This document shows positions 1 to 12,157 of a DNA stretch of 64,000 nucleotides, in pieces. Numbering within the stretch: the stretch's first letter is position 1; every line of letters begins with the position of its first letter. Source of the stretch: Cytospora piceicola (Eukaryota; Ascomycota; Sordariomycetes; Diaporthales; Cytosporaceae). The notes under the pieces were generated by a model. That model searched no databases, was not told where the DNA came from, and was given only the letters and a program-made list of their open reading frames with translations. The position numbers and the translations under genes are program-made. Where the stretch lies: NCBI GenBank assembly GCA_023375675.1, contig JALQBC010000001.1, positions 2,170,001-2,234,000 on the forward strand, given 5' to 3'.

Positions 1-2063
1 ACTCTCCAAGATCTCTAGCGAATGTTGGCTGACCCTGTGACAAAATATACTAGATACCAGAAACCACGAATCCGACGAGTGTCGTCCCCCGTTGCGCCTG
101 CGAGCTTCAACCTGTATCATGTCGGTTTTCTGCCGTTGATTCCGAGCATAACGCATCCCGAGGTCGTCCCAGCCAGTCCAGTCTCGCATAATTAGGGCAA
201 TCATGCGGGTGGTCGGGGTGGGTTACGTGACACGGCATGCCAGTTCTTGACACTAACCATGGTCACCTGGTCGATGTCCCCCTGCAGATTGGCGGGACAA
301 TCCACGGTGAACAGACGTTGGTTACCAGTCGCTTGTATAGTGTCCAAGTAGAGGTTGAGGAGAAGCATTGATGAAGTTGCAAGCGAGTGCTTCGGGCCAT
401 CGTCGGGTGAGGAATTTTAACGATTGAATACTTCGGTATCACGGATGTGTCGTGCTTTCAGTCCGTAGTGTGTCAACAAAGATGTCTCTTCTAGATAGTC
501 AGTCCCGCTTCCAGGCTTACCTGCCATGCTCGTTCCGATATAGCTGTTCTCTTCTCTGCCCACATAGTCCTTGAGTTCACATTGTTCTTTCGAAAGGTGA
601 AGTTCGTGTGTCCCACTCTTCCCTCGTGATGTTCACAAGGCTCCCCTCTTCTTTTTCAGCGGCCATATCGGGTCGATCCCTCTGCGCAAAACTTCTGATT
701 TCCTCCGGAGCCATCCTCCGAGGTGACCATTCCTGGCGCGCAAAATCACTTTCGTCAATGGCCATTGTGACCAACATGTTCGATTGCCGCAGTCGAATAC
801 ATCGATGACGAAAGTCCTCTCGTCCAGACTCGCCTAGAGGTGTGTATGATCAGGTGAGCGACACTAGCATTGAAGTGACTGATAACATTCATCGACACAC
901 GCTGACCACCCTGTTGCCGGAGGAACTCCTCCTCTCGCAGGTTAACAGTCATCTATTTGCCTTCATATGCTCATAAGAATCTTAACATTACTTCATTGGC
1001 ACCCTGATCGCTCGGGGATATAACCAGTGTAGGGAGGTGTAGGGCCGAAGGAGCACCCTTCCCAAAGATCAACAGGAAGAACACGCATGCACGCAGCTCA
1101 CATAGGCAAATGAGGCCCAGATCTGGGCACGATACTGCCGCCACAGACATCAGTCAATCTAAAAGCAGCCTATCCGAGAGAGCTTGAGAACAGAGTCTCC
1201 CCGGTTGCGGCGTTGCCACCCAACTTTGTCATCTACAAAGGATGCACAGGTGAGGGAGTAGTGCACATGTTAGGTTCTGGTGATGGTAGACCCGGAGAGC
1301 TTTCCACCAATTATATTACTAACAAAGAAAATCCTTCTGAGTCGCCTGGCCGAGCCTTTCGGCCCGCTTACTACGGTGCGCTCTTATGTCGTCCGCGGGG
1401 CGTTACCAACCTGCTAAAGTAGGCAAGTACCGATCAGCCAGATGTACTAGTCCATATTGCCTCGTGGCTTGGTTAGCTGTAAACCATTCGGGCGTCATAC
1501 CAGATGACCTTTGGGCTTTAGTGGTTGTGGTGTGTTCATTTCCCCGTTGAGCGGCTTGCAGATCTCAGTTGTCTCAGATGGCGCGCCTCCTCTTGAGTCG
1601 CACCCTCCCGAGGGCCATCGATGCGGCTGCCCCCGGTGAAATGTCGATATTGCCAAGCCTGGAAGCACTTCTGACAGCCGCAGTTGTGTATCATGCCCTC
1701 GCCTTACAGCCGAGGCTATACTCTTGATGTAAAATTGTAAACATGTTGCGGTCTCCCCTGAACATACGCCTCCTGGTGCAGCGTGTCAGCTGGCAACATC
1801 GAAGTGCCACCAGTGTAATTCGATGCTCCAGGGATCGAGTCTCGATGGGGCGGATGGCGAGTCCAGAGAAGTCCTGACATTCCTCCGGAGATATAATACG
1901 CAACGTTCCAGTCTCCATAGTACATAAATGATGTTTTCGGCAGCAAGCTTAAGATAACTGAACTACCCTTCCCGGACCCGCTGATAATTACCCACCTTTC
2001 GAGCCAGTCCAGTTTAGTATCACAGCTTACAGCTCTTGCTTCTACATCAGCTTCATAATCATA
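1..2063. other. Gene-poor left flank
   Basis: Two kilobases upstream of the xylanase without a convincing intact gene. All frames are short. The only coding-like signal is on the minus strand at 577-952 (separate entry). The last few hundred bases should hold the xylanase promoter, but no clear TATA box or pyrimidine tract stands out. Confidence 0.5.
577..952 (-). pseudogene. Possible two-exon gene remnant
   Basis: An ATG at 952 opens a short reading frame. It can be spliced at a GTGTGT donor to a CTCTAG acceptor so that it joins in phase with the frame running to a TGA at 577-579. The product would be about 100 residues, charged, with no recognisable domain. Just beyond the stop, a different frame stays open to a canonical GTAAGC donor, as if an exon had been frameshifted. 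It may be a decayed gene or chance. No homology was recognised. Confidence 0.2.
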
Positions 2064-3182
2064 ATGGGTTTCCTCTCTGCTGCCCTAGCAGTCCTCCTGG
2101 CCACCTCAGGTCCCGTCATGGGCGATGGCCTCAACACTCGCGCCCAACGAAACGGCCTCAAGTACTTCGGAACTGAGGTTTCCACCGCAGTTCTGAACGA
2201 TGCCGCGGCCAATGCCATCGCAATACGCAGTGAGGACTTTGGCGCGTACACTGCCGAATATGAAATGAAGTTCGCCTACACCGAGCCAAGTCGAAACACC
2301 TTCAGCTACACTCTCGGCGACCGCATCGTGAACCAGGCTCTCAACAACGGCAGTACGTATTCTGATCCATGTCCCTATACTATCCTAACTAGAGGGCTAT
2401 TGCTAAAATCTCACGTTATAGTGGTTATGCGGTGTCACAACCTTGTCTGGTACCAGAGTCTGCCTACATGGATAACCACGGGCAACTTTGACAACGCGAC
2501 ACTGATCAACATCATGGTGAACCACATCACCAACGTGGTGAGCCACTACAAGGGCAAATGCTACGCCTGGGATGTCGTCAACGAGGCCATCTACGCAGAC
2601 GGGACGTATCGCGGACAGACATCCGCAAGCTCCTCGGTCTGGTACAAGACAATCGGGCCTGCCTTCATCCCCATCGCCTTCGCGGCGGCGGCCGCCGCAG
2701 ACCCGGGCGCGAAGCTGTACTATAACGACTACTCGATCGAATCGCCGAGCACAAAGACCACGGCTGTCATTAACCTCGTCAAGATGGTGCAGTCCTACGG
2801 CGCCAGGATCGACGGCGTCGGACTCCAGGCTCACTTCTCCGCAGGCGCCCCGTCGCAGGACCACCTGGTGTCCGCGCTCCAGTCGTTCACTGCCCTGGGG
2901 GTCGAGGTCGCCTACACGGAGCTGGACATCTCCACGCCCAGCGTCGCTCCCAACTTTGCCCAGCAGGCCACCGACTATGCCAGCGTCGTGGGCGCCTGCC
3001 AGAAGGTGACCAACTGTGTGGGGGTCACGGTGTGGGGTTTCACGGACAAGTACACTTGGATTGTCGGCTCGTTGCCTGACCTGTGGAATACCACGCTGGG
3101 GAAGAAATCAGCATATTACAGCACGTTGGCACAACTGGGGCCTGACCCCAACGTTGATGACTGTAATTGTGCTGAGTTTTAA
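2064..3182 (+). CDS. Secreted endo-1,4-beta-xylanase, GH10
   Basis: Glycoside hydrolase family 10, a retaining endo-beta-1,4-xylanase acting on plant xylan outside the cell. Two exons, 2064-2352 and 2422-3182, give 349 residues. The 69 nt intron (GTACGT donor, CTAAC branch, ATAG acceptor) is a multiple of three and open, so it can be mistaken for coding; splicing restores NGMVMRCHNLVW, which fits the GH10 'RGHTLVWH' block in position. The N-terminus is a signal peptide (cleavage near VMG-DG). The acid/base glutamate lies in DVVNEAI and the nucleophile in YTELDIS; WGFTDKYTW is the conserved aglycone-side block. No carbohydrate-binding module is visible and the length is normal for a single-domain GH10. 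The usual His in 'TLVWH' is Tyr here (NLVWY), which could affect the -1 subsite. Flanks are gene-poor. Confidence 0.92.
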   Translation: MGFLSAALAVLLATSGPVMGDGLNTRAQRNGLKYFGTEVSTAVLNDAAANAIAIRSEDFGAYTAEYEMKFAYTEPSRNTFSYTLGDRIVNQALNNGSTYSDPCPYTILTRGLLLKSHVIVVMRCHNLVWYQSLPTWITTGNFDNATLINIMVNHITNVVSHYKGKCYAWDVVNEAIYADGTYRGQTSASSSVWYKTIGPAFIPIAFAAAAAADPGAKLYYNDYSIESPSTKTTAVINLVKMVQSYGARIDGVGLQAHFSAGAPSQDHLVSALQSFTALGVEVAYTELDISTPSVAPNFAQQATDYASVVGACQKVTNCVGVTVWGFTDKYTWIVGSLPDLWNTTLGKKSAYYSTLAQLGPDPNVDDCNCAEF

Positions 3183-5981
3183 GGTTTACTATAGCCTGAT
3201 GGGACGAGGGCAATTGTAAGATACTGGCACACAACATTGGTCACTGGCTGCGTGTTTGATGGAAGGCCAGGCGTGTTATTTTGTCAAATAAGCGGGACCT
3301 CAAGCGAATCCATAGACTGTTATTTCATACGGTACATATTCAATAATCACAACTGTATTTGAACTTCGTCTCTCATGTTGATACATGCATGTGCATTGGC
3401 TCAACGTATTTCCAGTGATATTTTTCCCGCTTCATCAGCACACTCTACATATGCCAGCTGATCTGCAAACTCAGGTAGAACCTCAAGTGCTTGCTCCCTC
3501 GGGTACTTTCTTCATTAGATTGTGTTTCTTTGAGCATGATTTCTAACCGTAGGCTCATGGTGTCAGTTCAGACTGGTATGGGGATCTCAAGGGTGCCTGT
3601 GATCATCAGTGCTTTCCTCGGCACAGCTGGTATGCGAAAATATTATGGACCATCTAGACTCTTATGCCAATGCATCAATCCTGGCCGTTCAACTCGAGGG
3701 TTCTCCCTTTGTTCTATGAGAGCAAGAAATACGACTGCAGTCTGCATGTTCGCAGCTGAATCCCAGGCTCGGTATTATTACAAAAGCAAGTATCGAACTA
3801 TAGTTAATGTTAAACTGGCAGCCTGCACAGAAAATACTCATTATCGAACGTTTGTGCCCAGATCATGTTGACAATTTATGCTTAAACCTAAGACATCAAC
3901 GGGAACAGGCAAGACATCCATAACCGTTATGTGAGACATTGCTCGGCGGGATTCTGGTTGTGTTCACGGTGAGACCGGAAGAAGAATCCACACCCATTCC
4001 TTATTCGGAACACCAATGGTCATTCCCGCAAAAGATCGGCGCGATGATCAACATAGCTACCATATTACAATCAGAACAAAGATATGTCATGGGGAGTAAC
4101 CCACATAGATATATATTTACTTATTCCAGAAGTTGGGATAATAAACACAACTCACCCTGGAAGTTCAGATATGAAGCATGATATACGTAGTCCATGTCAA
4201 CATGTAAATACCCCAAAAACGCCATGTTCACAAGTGCCCCTGGTCACCATCAGTTCTGTTGTATTTCTCGGAGTGTCCTTCAGTCTAGAATGAAGCACTT
4301 GAGCATGGATCATTGTAGAAGCTGGGTACGCAGATATCATCCTCGCACGCCGCTGCATCAACAATTTAGTTGTATGTCCAGTAACTACCACTTTCAATGA
4401 GCAATTGACTGAATACATGTGGCATACGAGTTGTTTTTGGTCATTCAACCCTCACAAATGTAAGAACACGTGTCTTGACGAATACGTACGACAACAAAAT
4501 GGCCTGCGGCGCAGCAAATCATGCTATGGTGTCCGATGTCGCATGTGCCCAGGTGTCACCAAACTCATATAGCATCCGTAGCGCTGGATGCTTTGAAAAC
4601 GGTACCTAGGTAACGAAGTCGGTGGTTAATAACTTCATTTCGAGGTCAAGCGTTCCAGGTCTTTTTGTAGTCCTCTCTGGATGTCACATTGGCTTCGGTC
4701 TGCAGTCAGATTGCCGGAGAGTGATGAATATAAACACCTGCTATGATTCGACGGTATTCTGCGCAGCTGTTCAGGGTTGCTTTTCACATATTGGTGATAC
4801 CCCAGATCTTCTGCATAAGCAAAAACAGCCAGTCCCCAACTATAGCCGCAATAACTAGTAATATATATAGCGGATAGCTAGGTTCCGTACGGGAAATCCG
4901 AGTACCCCAAGTAGCAGAGATGGCATATGGGCAGAGGGGATTAAGGCCTTATAGACTATTTTCTTCTTCCCATCGCGATACATTCACTCATTTACCCCAT
5001 ACAAATCGGGTTCTAAATCTGACAGAAAGGATTAATTCATGGTAAATGCCGGTTGATGATGGTGATAATGTTGTACATTGACCAGAGGTCAAGCAGGTTC
5101 AGATATAATTTCGCGGCATCTTTGCCTAGCTATATTCATATTCCTTGATACTCATCCACAAGTTTAGCTGCTATTTTTACAGCACAAGAAGGACCGTTTC
5201 ATTGAATACAAATACAAAAAGTGGAATGTTGCAAAACCGAGAGCATGACCGTAGCCTTCTCCTATGCGTACCACAACAACTGTAACAAATGCAATGATTG
5301 CAACAACTCTGAGCTACAAATGGATTCTGAGATGGCTCTCGACGGTGGCACATGTACTAATAGCTGTGGCAGGCCTTCCTTGGCCGAGGAGCGAGGCAAT
5401 CTTGAATCTAGAGCTGCCATATTCCCGCCTGATGTACCAATATCCATCCCTACATATTCCCCCATTCCTTGTACATGTGTAACAGAGCACCTAAGGTTCT
5501 TTTGGTTTTGGCCCGTCGATAGTTCCTGTCGTCATGAGGAAATAGACCGGTAAGATCCCATCGTCGCCGTTGGCAGTATAAGTGGTGGCTTTCAATAGTG
5601 CCTATTCCTTCCAAGCCGGACCCATTCCCCGTTGGGACCTCGGTAAGTAGCCCCGTTACGGCTTGTCGGGCCATCAAAAGAATTCATCTAGATGATTAGT
5701 ATTCTGAACATGCATAAATATGAAGGGGTTTGAACAAGACACACGAGGTTTCATGTGGCGTCAAGCATGACCTCACTATATATACTATACACTATATGAG
5801 CTTGAGTGAGCCTGGGAAATTAGAATTCCATTCCTATAGAGCAACTCATTTCAAAACTGTGAGCTGCGAAATAAAACATGCAACACCCTTCTGATACCGA
5901 CTTCCAATATCCTCTCAGCTAGAAGGTGCTGAAGCATTATGCCTTTACGTATCTCAAACAAAGACTGCAGGCACCATGCGC
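3183..5981. other. 2.8 kb spacer without a supported gene
   Basis: AT-rich stretch rich in TA dinucleotides and stop codons in all frames. No transposon open frame, tRNA or long repeat could be recognised. A TACCTAGGTA motif lies at about 4602-4612. The texture would suit repeat-induced mutation of an old element, but this is inference; no source element can be named. Confidence 0.5.
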
Positions 5982-7988
5982 CTACAGGCTTGTATGCCCA
6001 GAAAGTGTCCCAAATCTCTTACCCCTCCGTTGACGGCGCAGCTTTGGCAGTAAAGGCTCGTCGTCGGTGTCCACTGCTGGTACTCGGGTCAGTATCTCAT
6101 TTACACCAATTGTATTGTTGTAGATACTTACGACATTTTAGCCTTTGGCCCCTGACCTCTTCGTCCTCAGACTCAGGTCGTACGATGATTTCCTCTTCGG
6201 CAAAATTGTCGTCCAGGGCCTGGGCGCTTGGTACCGGTTCTTTCCTCACTGTCTTCTTCTTAGTTACTGGAGACCCTGAGCACCGAGTGTGTCTGTAGTC
6301 ACCCCCGAGGCCGCCAGATGCGTGATCCATGTGCTGATCATCAGAACCTGAGACTGAGTTCGGTAGACGCTCGGTATCGACCGTTCTTACGAGCCTTCTC
6401 CGTTTGGAAGGTGACGGCGTTGTAATATGGTTCAGCAAGCCCGTGCTGGGCTTGCTGTGCCAGTTCTCGTCGCGGCATATAGTTGACTCTGAATTTCGTA
6501 TCAGTTGCTTCCGTTTGATAGGCGTTCGTGGTTGCTTCTTTGCTTGCAAAGATGTGCCGATGTCTCTGGGATCCGGGAAAGACTCATCACTGTCCGAGTC
6601 CTCCAGAATAATCAAGGGAATAGGATCCCCCTTGCCATTCTGGGTTTTACGGTGAGCCTCAGTCTCATTGTCAGTTCTCTCATCGTCATCATTAGTCAAG
6701 TTCGACTCGTCACTGGACTCAGATGTTCGATACCTAGACCGTCTGGCTTTCGATCTCGCCAGCGCCGTTTTGGTAGGCGAGGACCGATGGGCTTGTGGTG
6801 ATACAAGGAATTCATCTTGGCTCTCTTCACTTATGTCAGTCGTCTCATCAAGCACTTCGTCATTCAGGTCGGCAAGCTCTCTCCTTAGCTCTTCCGCGTC
6901 ATCGACTTGTTCGTCCTGATCCCAAGGCGCATCGGAATTGCCGTCGTCAACGCCATCATCCTCAGGTTCTTCCTCAACCTGGCTGTCACGTATCACGAAC
7001 TCGTCGGTCTCATAATCTTCATCGGCATCCGAGGCGAAACCGTCGTCCTGAGCACCCAGTCTCTGGCCAACACGGTTGACTATGATGTGCGGGGCCCGAA
7101 CTATGGGTCGACTACGTCGTGTTTGGCGTGCCCGCCACCGGTAGTACCTCTCCTGAATCTCCAGGAGGTCATCTCGCCTTTCGGGGCAGTGACTGAGGAA
7201 CCAATTCCATTTCTTGGGACTGTGGAATATCTTCCGGATCTCGTAGCCCCGATAATAGGTGCCAAACCATATTATAGTGGATAAGGGGCTTTGGTTTCTC
7301 CGTTCATCGAGCCACTTAATGTACAAATCGTGCAAGTTGCAGTATTTCACGAGCTGCGACCGTTCATCAGCAGTAAGAACCGGAGCCTAACGGATACAAG
7401 ATTGAAAAGAGAATGGGAAATGGAGACATACATCTACCGAAGTGTAGTTCCTCTTGGCATGATATAGAAGCTCTCGTCGCTGAGCCTCAGTGAGTTTATC
7501 CAGCCGGAGACCCTCGTGCTCCCCAAACCACAGCACCGTAGCACCCGGCTCATCATGGTCAATGTTTTCCTCGGCGTCGTCGAGAGACGACTGTACTTGC
7601 TCAATCTTGGACTTCTTAAAGTCCTCAAATTCCCGGTGCAGCCTCTGGAACTTGAGCAACTGTGGCCCAGAGTGGGTCAGTGGTGGTTCATGTTCGCACG
7701 GGGTGTACAGGGTAACGGAAGATAGCAATAAATCACGTTCTTGTCTTCCTGCATGAAGAAACTTACATTTGGGGACGGTTTCTCCTTGACATAGCCGAGC
7801 AGTGCACGCTTATAACCTTCCTGGAGTTCATCAAAACGGGTCCCCATATGGCGCCCAAACCAAAGACGCGTGGCACCAGGCCCGGGCCCCTGATCATGGT
7901 GAATGATTCCTGGTTCCAGTCCTCCACCTCGGGCTCCTATCTGAGCCGAGGGGTACGATAAAGGGTGGGTTGGAACACTGCGAAACAT
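5982..7988 (-). CDS. Protein with three WFG (ExoX-C-like) modules and an acidic tail
   Basis: Four exons (7988-7767, 7659-7432, 7386-6132, 6076-5982) give 599 residues; frames close and donors are GTAAGT or GTATGT. Three related modules are centred on Trp43, Trp118 and Trp190: ATRLWFGRHMGTRFDEL, ATVLWFGEHEGLRLDKL and STIIWFGTYYRGYEI, each followed by a helix ending in an aromatic or basic stretch. The pattern resembles the small 'FGKHKGK...L...YL.W' domain at the C-terminus of ExoX-like nucleases, but no nuclease core is present. Residues from about 220 on are low-complexity: acidic/serine-rich segments (EEEPEDDGVDDG), then basic clusters such as SKRRRLVR that may be nuclear signals. Function unknown; the composition suggests a nuclear, possibly nucleic-acid-associated protein. 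The ATG at 7988 is the first in frame, with no signal peptide. Confidence 0.7.
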
Positions 7989-8524
7989 CTTTTGTGGCTG
8001 TTAGGTATTGTTCACTGTACCCGAGTCACATCAGGGTCGGTGTCTCGTAGCAGTCTTGACGTTCAAATGTTGCGGGTGAGGAAAGAGGACGGCCCATCAT
8101 CTACCTAGAGGGAACTAAAAACGACAGACGGCCATGGAGAGATCTCGTACTAACAGATGCATGCACTTTGTATTTGAAGTAGTGTTAGTGGCTGCACTGC
8201 ACACCATCGACGAATCTAATGAGGGGTTCTGTGGGGACGCTTTGAATACAACCCAAGACAAAGGTGGTGATGCTACTCTCCGCACGAGGCCGCTCCAGTG
8301 GGCCAATGTATCTCTTCTCCTTCAAACAGGAGACCGATCGGTGTGGCTCAGACTGCCTTCCGATTCAGCGAAAGGCAGATTAGTACCCCATACATGAAGG
8401 CTTGTTTAAAACTGCCATGCTATGTCTATCATCTCGTGAGTCCATGTAATGTCAATCCCATACGCGATGCTGGCTTTCATATACCAATTCAGTCTCTGAT
8501 CGAGGTTGATTCGTCTTTACTGCA
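7989..8524. other. Spacer between two minus-strand genes
   Basis: Holds the 3' end of the phosphoesterase transcript and the promoter side of the WFG-module gene. No further gene is supported. Confidence 0.5.
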
Positions 8525-10578
8525 TCACTCGCCAATAACAGATATCCTCCCCTCAAGGGTGGGCGCAATTGGCTTGGTCCAGTCGCAATCGACCTCATGC
8601 TCCTCAAGCCCCTCCCCAGCCTTAGCATGCACACCAGTTTTCCGGCACCACTTCCTGAAAGCTTTCCTCATAATCCTAAGCTCGTGATCTTCATCGGTAT
8701 CCTCCTCCACAATGTCTTCCATACTTTGGGGTTCAGGAGGAGGACTCGTGTCGTTCTTCTCGACATCCGTATCCCCTTCCGCCAGGGGGCCAACGCTAGA
8801 CCTCCTGGCCCTGATATTCTTAGGACTGAAGTGTCCCCACCCATGTTTGACCCCCTTGGCAGACACCGGCGTCACAGGGTCCTCGGTTGTCGGTGAGGGA
8901 GGAGAGGTCTTCTTTGGTGTGATGCACGGGTGGGACTTGGACACATTGGACACAACCTTGTCCCAGTGATTGCTCATCGAGGGCCCCCAGTGGGCCCATT
9001 GGTCTAGGACTTTGAGGGACATGAAGTATTGCCGGAGCATCATGGAGATCAGGATACCGTTTTCCTCTGAAACAAGTTCGACGGCTTGACCGCCTTCCTC
9101 TTCGATGAGTAGAGAATTGTAGCCGTCTGGGAGTGAAGTTAGTCAGGCTACCTCCAGCGAGTGGATGCATTGGTTGGGAACTATCACTTACCCTTTCCAC
9201 GGCCCATATATCCCCTCGTGGCCAAGATATACAGCTTCTCTGGCTCATACCCATCGCCCGCAATATCCACATCTGACACCCTCTCTCCCACAGGCTTTTT
9301 CGGATCGAAGGTAAACTTGATGTTCGACACCTGCGGGAACCTTCCTTCCAAAGCAGGGTACATACTTACTCCGTTCTCCAAAGCCTCACGAATAGCCTTC
9401 CCTGTCACCTTGAGAACCACCACAGGGTCCTCGAACGGGTAGCAGTCCGTTATGTCTTTTACTCGGATGGGACCAGGCGGGTAAATCTGGTCGCCTCGAA
9501 TTGTACCTGCGGCCATGATACAGCAGTCCGCATCGTAATGATGGCGCATTATATCACACACAAAGTTTCCCATGTTGGATTCACGTAGGCGTACAGTGGT
9601 GAAGCGGGCGTCGAGGGGCTCGGTGGTCCAGCCGACGGCCTTGTCGAGTGATGTTTTTAGCTTTGCCGTCAGCTTCTCTGCCAGTTCGAGGGTAGGTTTG
9701 TGCTCAAGGGTCGAGGAGACGATGTCCCTTCTATATATAGTGAAGTCCCATTTCCGTGGGGAGCCATCAGGGGTCGGACGAGCTTCAATGTAGCTGAGCT
9801 GTTTGAAGTCCGTACCTGAACGCAAGACATGGCAGCCGTTGATAAAGCTGTGCGAGTAGTAATGGTCATGACCACCAAGGATGATGTCGATCTGGTCGCC
9901 CACGTTCTCGGCCAACTTGTTGTCGTTCGGCTCACGCATGTGGGTGAGTGCCACGATCATATCTGCTCCCTCGGCGCGCAGTTGTGGAATGAGTTCTTTG
10001 GCAGTCTCACTGGCAGACTTGTAGATAAGGTTCGGCGGTAGAGCGTTGATGGTCTCGAGCCATTCCCGCTCACCCAGGCCGATGATTCCGATCTTCAAGC
10101 CATTGGTGGCCGTAATCATGTGTGTCCTTTTGGCGTTGCCGATAGGAACGTCCTTGCCCAGGGCAGGATCGAGGACATTTGCAATAAGCCAAGGGAAATT
10201 GCATTTGCTGGTCAGATGCTGGAATTGGCTCACGCCAAAGTCGAGGTCATGGTTTCCCACGCTGGCGCAGTCGGTCTGAAGTGTGTTCAGGATGGGGACC
10301 ATATGGCTTCCCTTTGTGATGGAGGATTCCAAGCTGGGATTGAAGGCATCGCCGGAAAATAGAGTGAGACAGCCTGGTTGGTCCCTGAAACGATCCCCTT
10401 CCTGGTACTCCTTACAGACGGTCATGAAACGGGCAATTCCACCGACAGGCTCTGCTGACGAGGCATCGAGATGGTAAACATCGTTGTAGTGGATCAGTCT
10501 GAGCTTAGGGGGAGTTGATGAGCGGCGGCCATATGTGATGACTTCATCTGCCGTTGGCGTCGTCTCGAGAGGAGCCAT
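8525..10578 (-). CDS. 5'-nucleotidase/UshA-type metallophosphoesterase
   Basis: Two exons, 10578-9192 and 9126-8525, give 662 residues; the intron (GTAAGT to CCCAG) rejoins the family signature as GRGKDGYNS. The N-terminal two-metal calcineurin-like phosphoesterase domain shows YNDVYHLD (near residue 33), SGDAFNPS, GNHDLDFG and GGHDHYYSH; the C-terminal 5'-nucleotidase domain covers about 300-470, including SNMGNFVCD, AGTIRGD and TDCYPFEDP. A further tail of about 170 residues is disordered, with acidic and Ser/Pro-rich stretches. There is no signal peptide or GPI tail, so unlike ecto-5'-nucleotidases this should be an intracellular hydrolase of nucleotides or related phosphoesters. The exact substrate cannot be read from sequence. 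The usual D-x-H start of the motif is N-D-V-Y-H, as in other cytosolic fungal members. Confidence 0.88.
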
Positions 10579-11452
10579 GTCTGAGTTGTGTTACGCTGAA
10601 ACAGACTGGCGAAGGCAAAGTTGAATTCGGTTCTAGACAAATCCGTGCAAGAGGACGAAGTCCTGTATAGAAGCTTACGGAGGACTTGTACTGTCACCTG
10701 ATCCCAGTCTTGCCAGCTCAGAATCGCAGCACACGGCATGCACACAATATACGGCGGTGTGAGAGATGCCCCTGGATCTGCCCTGCAATCGTGCGTCCTG
10801 GTTATCACTGAAGAAGACGAGCACTCCAGGCCAGGTTGCCGACGTCCGAGCCTCAAAAGTTATCTGTAACGCGAAATGGGGTGGTGGAGTATGTATCCTG
10901 GAAAGTAATGGAATAATATGAAGTGAGGATTTCCAAGGATGAAGCTTTCGAAGTAGTCCAGTCACTACCGTTAGTAGTATGTTCTTGTTTCCAAGACGTC
11001 ACCCCAAGCTTCAAGTGTTCGAGGTAGCTAAAGCTACAGTGGAACCGCCTCCTGGGCATCTCACCAATCGGCAGGGCCCTGATTGTCAGTGAACAGCAGT
11101 GACGTGGGGGAGACGACCCGCTAGAGTCGTGATCGGCACAGCACTGGAGGTACCATGCCAGATTCTCGGTTGGAGATTCAATTCCAGGCTTGAATTCGAA
11201 GCCGAAGAGGGGTATACAATGCGTGAAGGCCCGCCCTTGTTATTGTCCAGAGCTGCGCAAGTGCGCAACAACATACAAACGTGTGCATAGGCGTTGGTTG
11301 ACGGGCAACACAAGTAAGAAAACGATAGCTCCGCAACCGACATACGAATAAATACTCGGAAACTTTCCCGAGTGCATGGATACCAGCTACTATTGTGTTC
11401 TTCGAGACCAGACCAGCATACGGATAGACAGCAGCACATGACTTGAATCATC
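10579..11452. promoter_or_regulatory. Divergent promoter region
   Basis: Shared upstream region of the phosphoesterase (minus) and the acetyltransferase (plus), 874 bases. No gene inside is convincing; both leaders must start here. No TATA box stands out. Confidence 0.5.
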
Positions 11453-12102
11453 ATGGCGTCTTCACAACCTCTTGTCCGCCACGCCCGGCGCGAAGGTTTG
11501 CATTTCACCCACCTCGTCACTCAACTAAGTCACATTCTAGTGATAGTCTCACGCCATACTCACATCTCCCAGACATCCCCGCCATACTCGGCCTCATCAA
11601 GGAGCTCGCAGACTACGAAAAGGAGCTCCATTCAGTCGAGGCCACCGAGCAGACGCTCCGGTCCACCATAGCCTTTGCACCCTCGGAGCTCTCTTCGGGC
11701 GAGCCAACATGGGATGCTCAAGGCCTTCCCATCACGGAATCAATCACCCCTTCCAAGCCAGCACGCTGCCTTTTGCTCTTCAATGCTGAGTCCAAGGCCG
11801 TGGGCATGGCACTGTATTTTTACAATTACAGCACCTGGAGAGCCAAGCCGGGTATCTACCTCGAGGATCTGTACGTGTCTCCCGCCGAGAGAAAGAAGGG
11901 GTATGGTGTAAAATTGTTGGTCACGCTAGCGAAGGAGGTGGTGGCTATGGATGGTGGGCGGTTGGATTGGAGCGTGCTGAAGTGGAATGAGCCCAGCATC
12001 AGGTTTTATCAGGACGTCGTTGGGGCAACAAGGATGGAGGACTGGGTTGGGATGCGGGTTGATAGGGAGGGACTGGTGAAGCTGAGCAAGATGTTAGACT
12101 GA
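11453..12102 (+). CDS. GNAT acetyltransferase, diamine/spermidine (SSAT)-like
   Basis: Two exons, 11453-11495 and 11573-12102, give 190 residues. Splicing (GTTTGC donor, CTAAG branch, CCCAG acceptor) turns an unconvincing leader into MASSQPLVRHARREDIPAIL, the normal start of an SSAT-type GNAT. The acetyl-CoA motif is in LYVSPAERKKGYGVKLL (R-K-K-G-Y-G), preceded by the beta-strand GIYLEDL and followed by LDWSVLKWNEPSIRFYQ, the diagnostic SSAT motif B. It should transfer acetyl from acetyl-CoA to a primary amine; polyamines are the family precedent, but thialysine or other amines are possible. It converges on the LYR gene with only 55 bases between the stop codons. No targeting signal is visible. 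Confidence 0.88.
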
Positions 12103-12157
12103 TGGGGAAGAATGCAGGTCAAGAGGGCCTGATTGTTCACAATGAAACTATATCGTT

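Noticed and set aside
3491..3871. 126-codon plus-strand frame
   Set aside because: No ATG at the start, no domain and AT-rich context with stops nearby; not supported as a gene.
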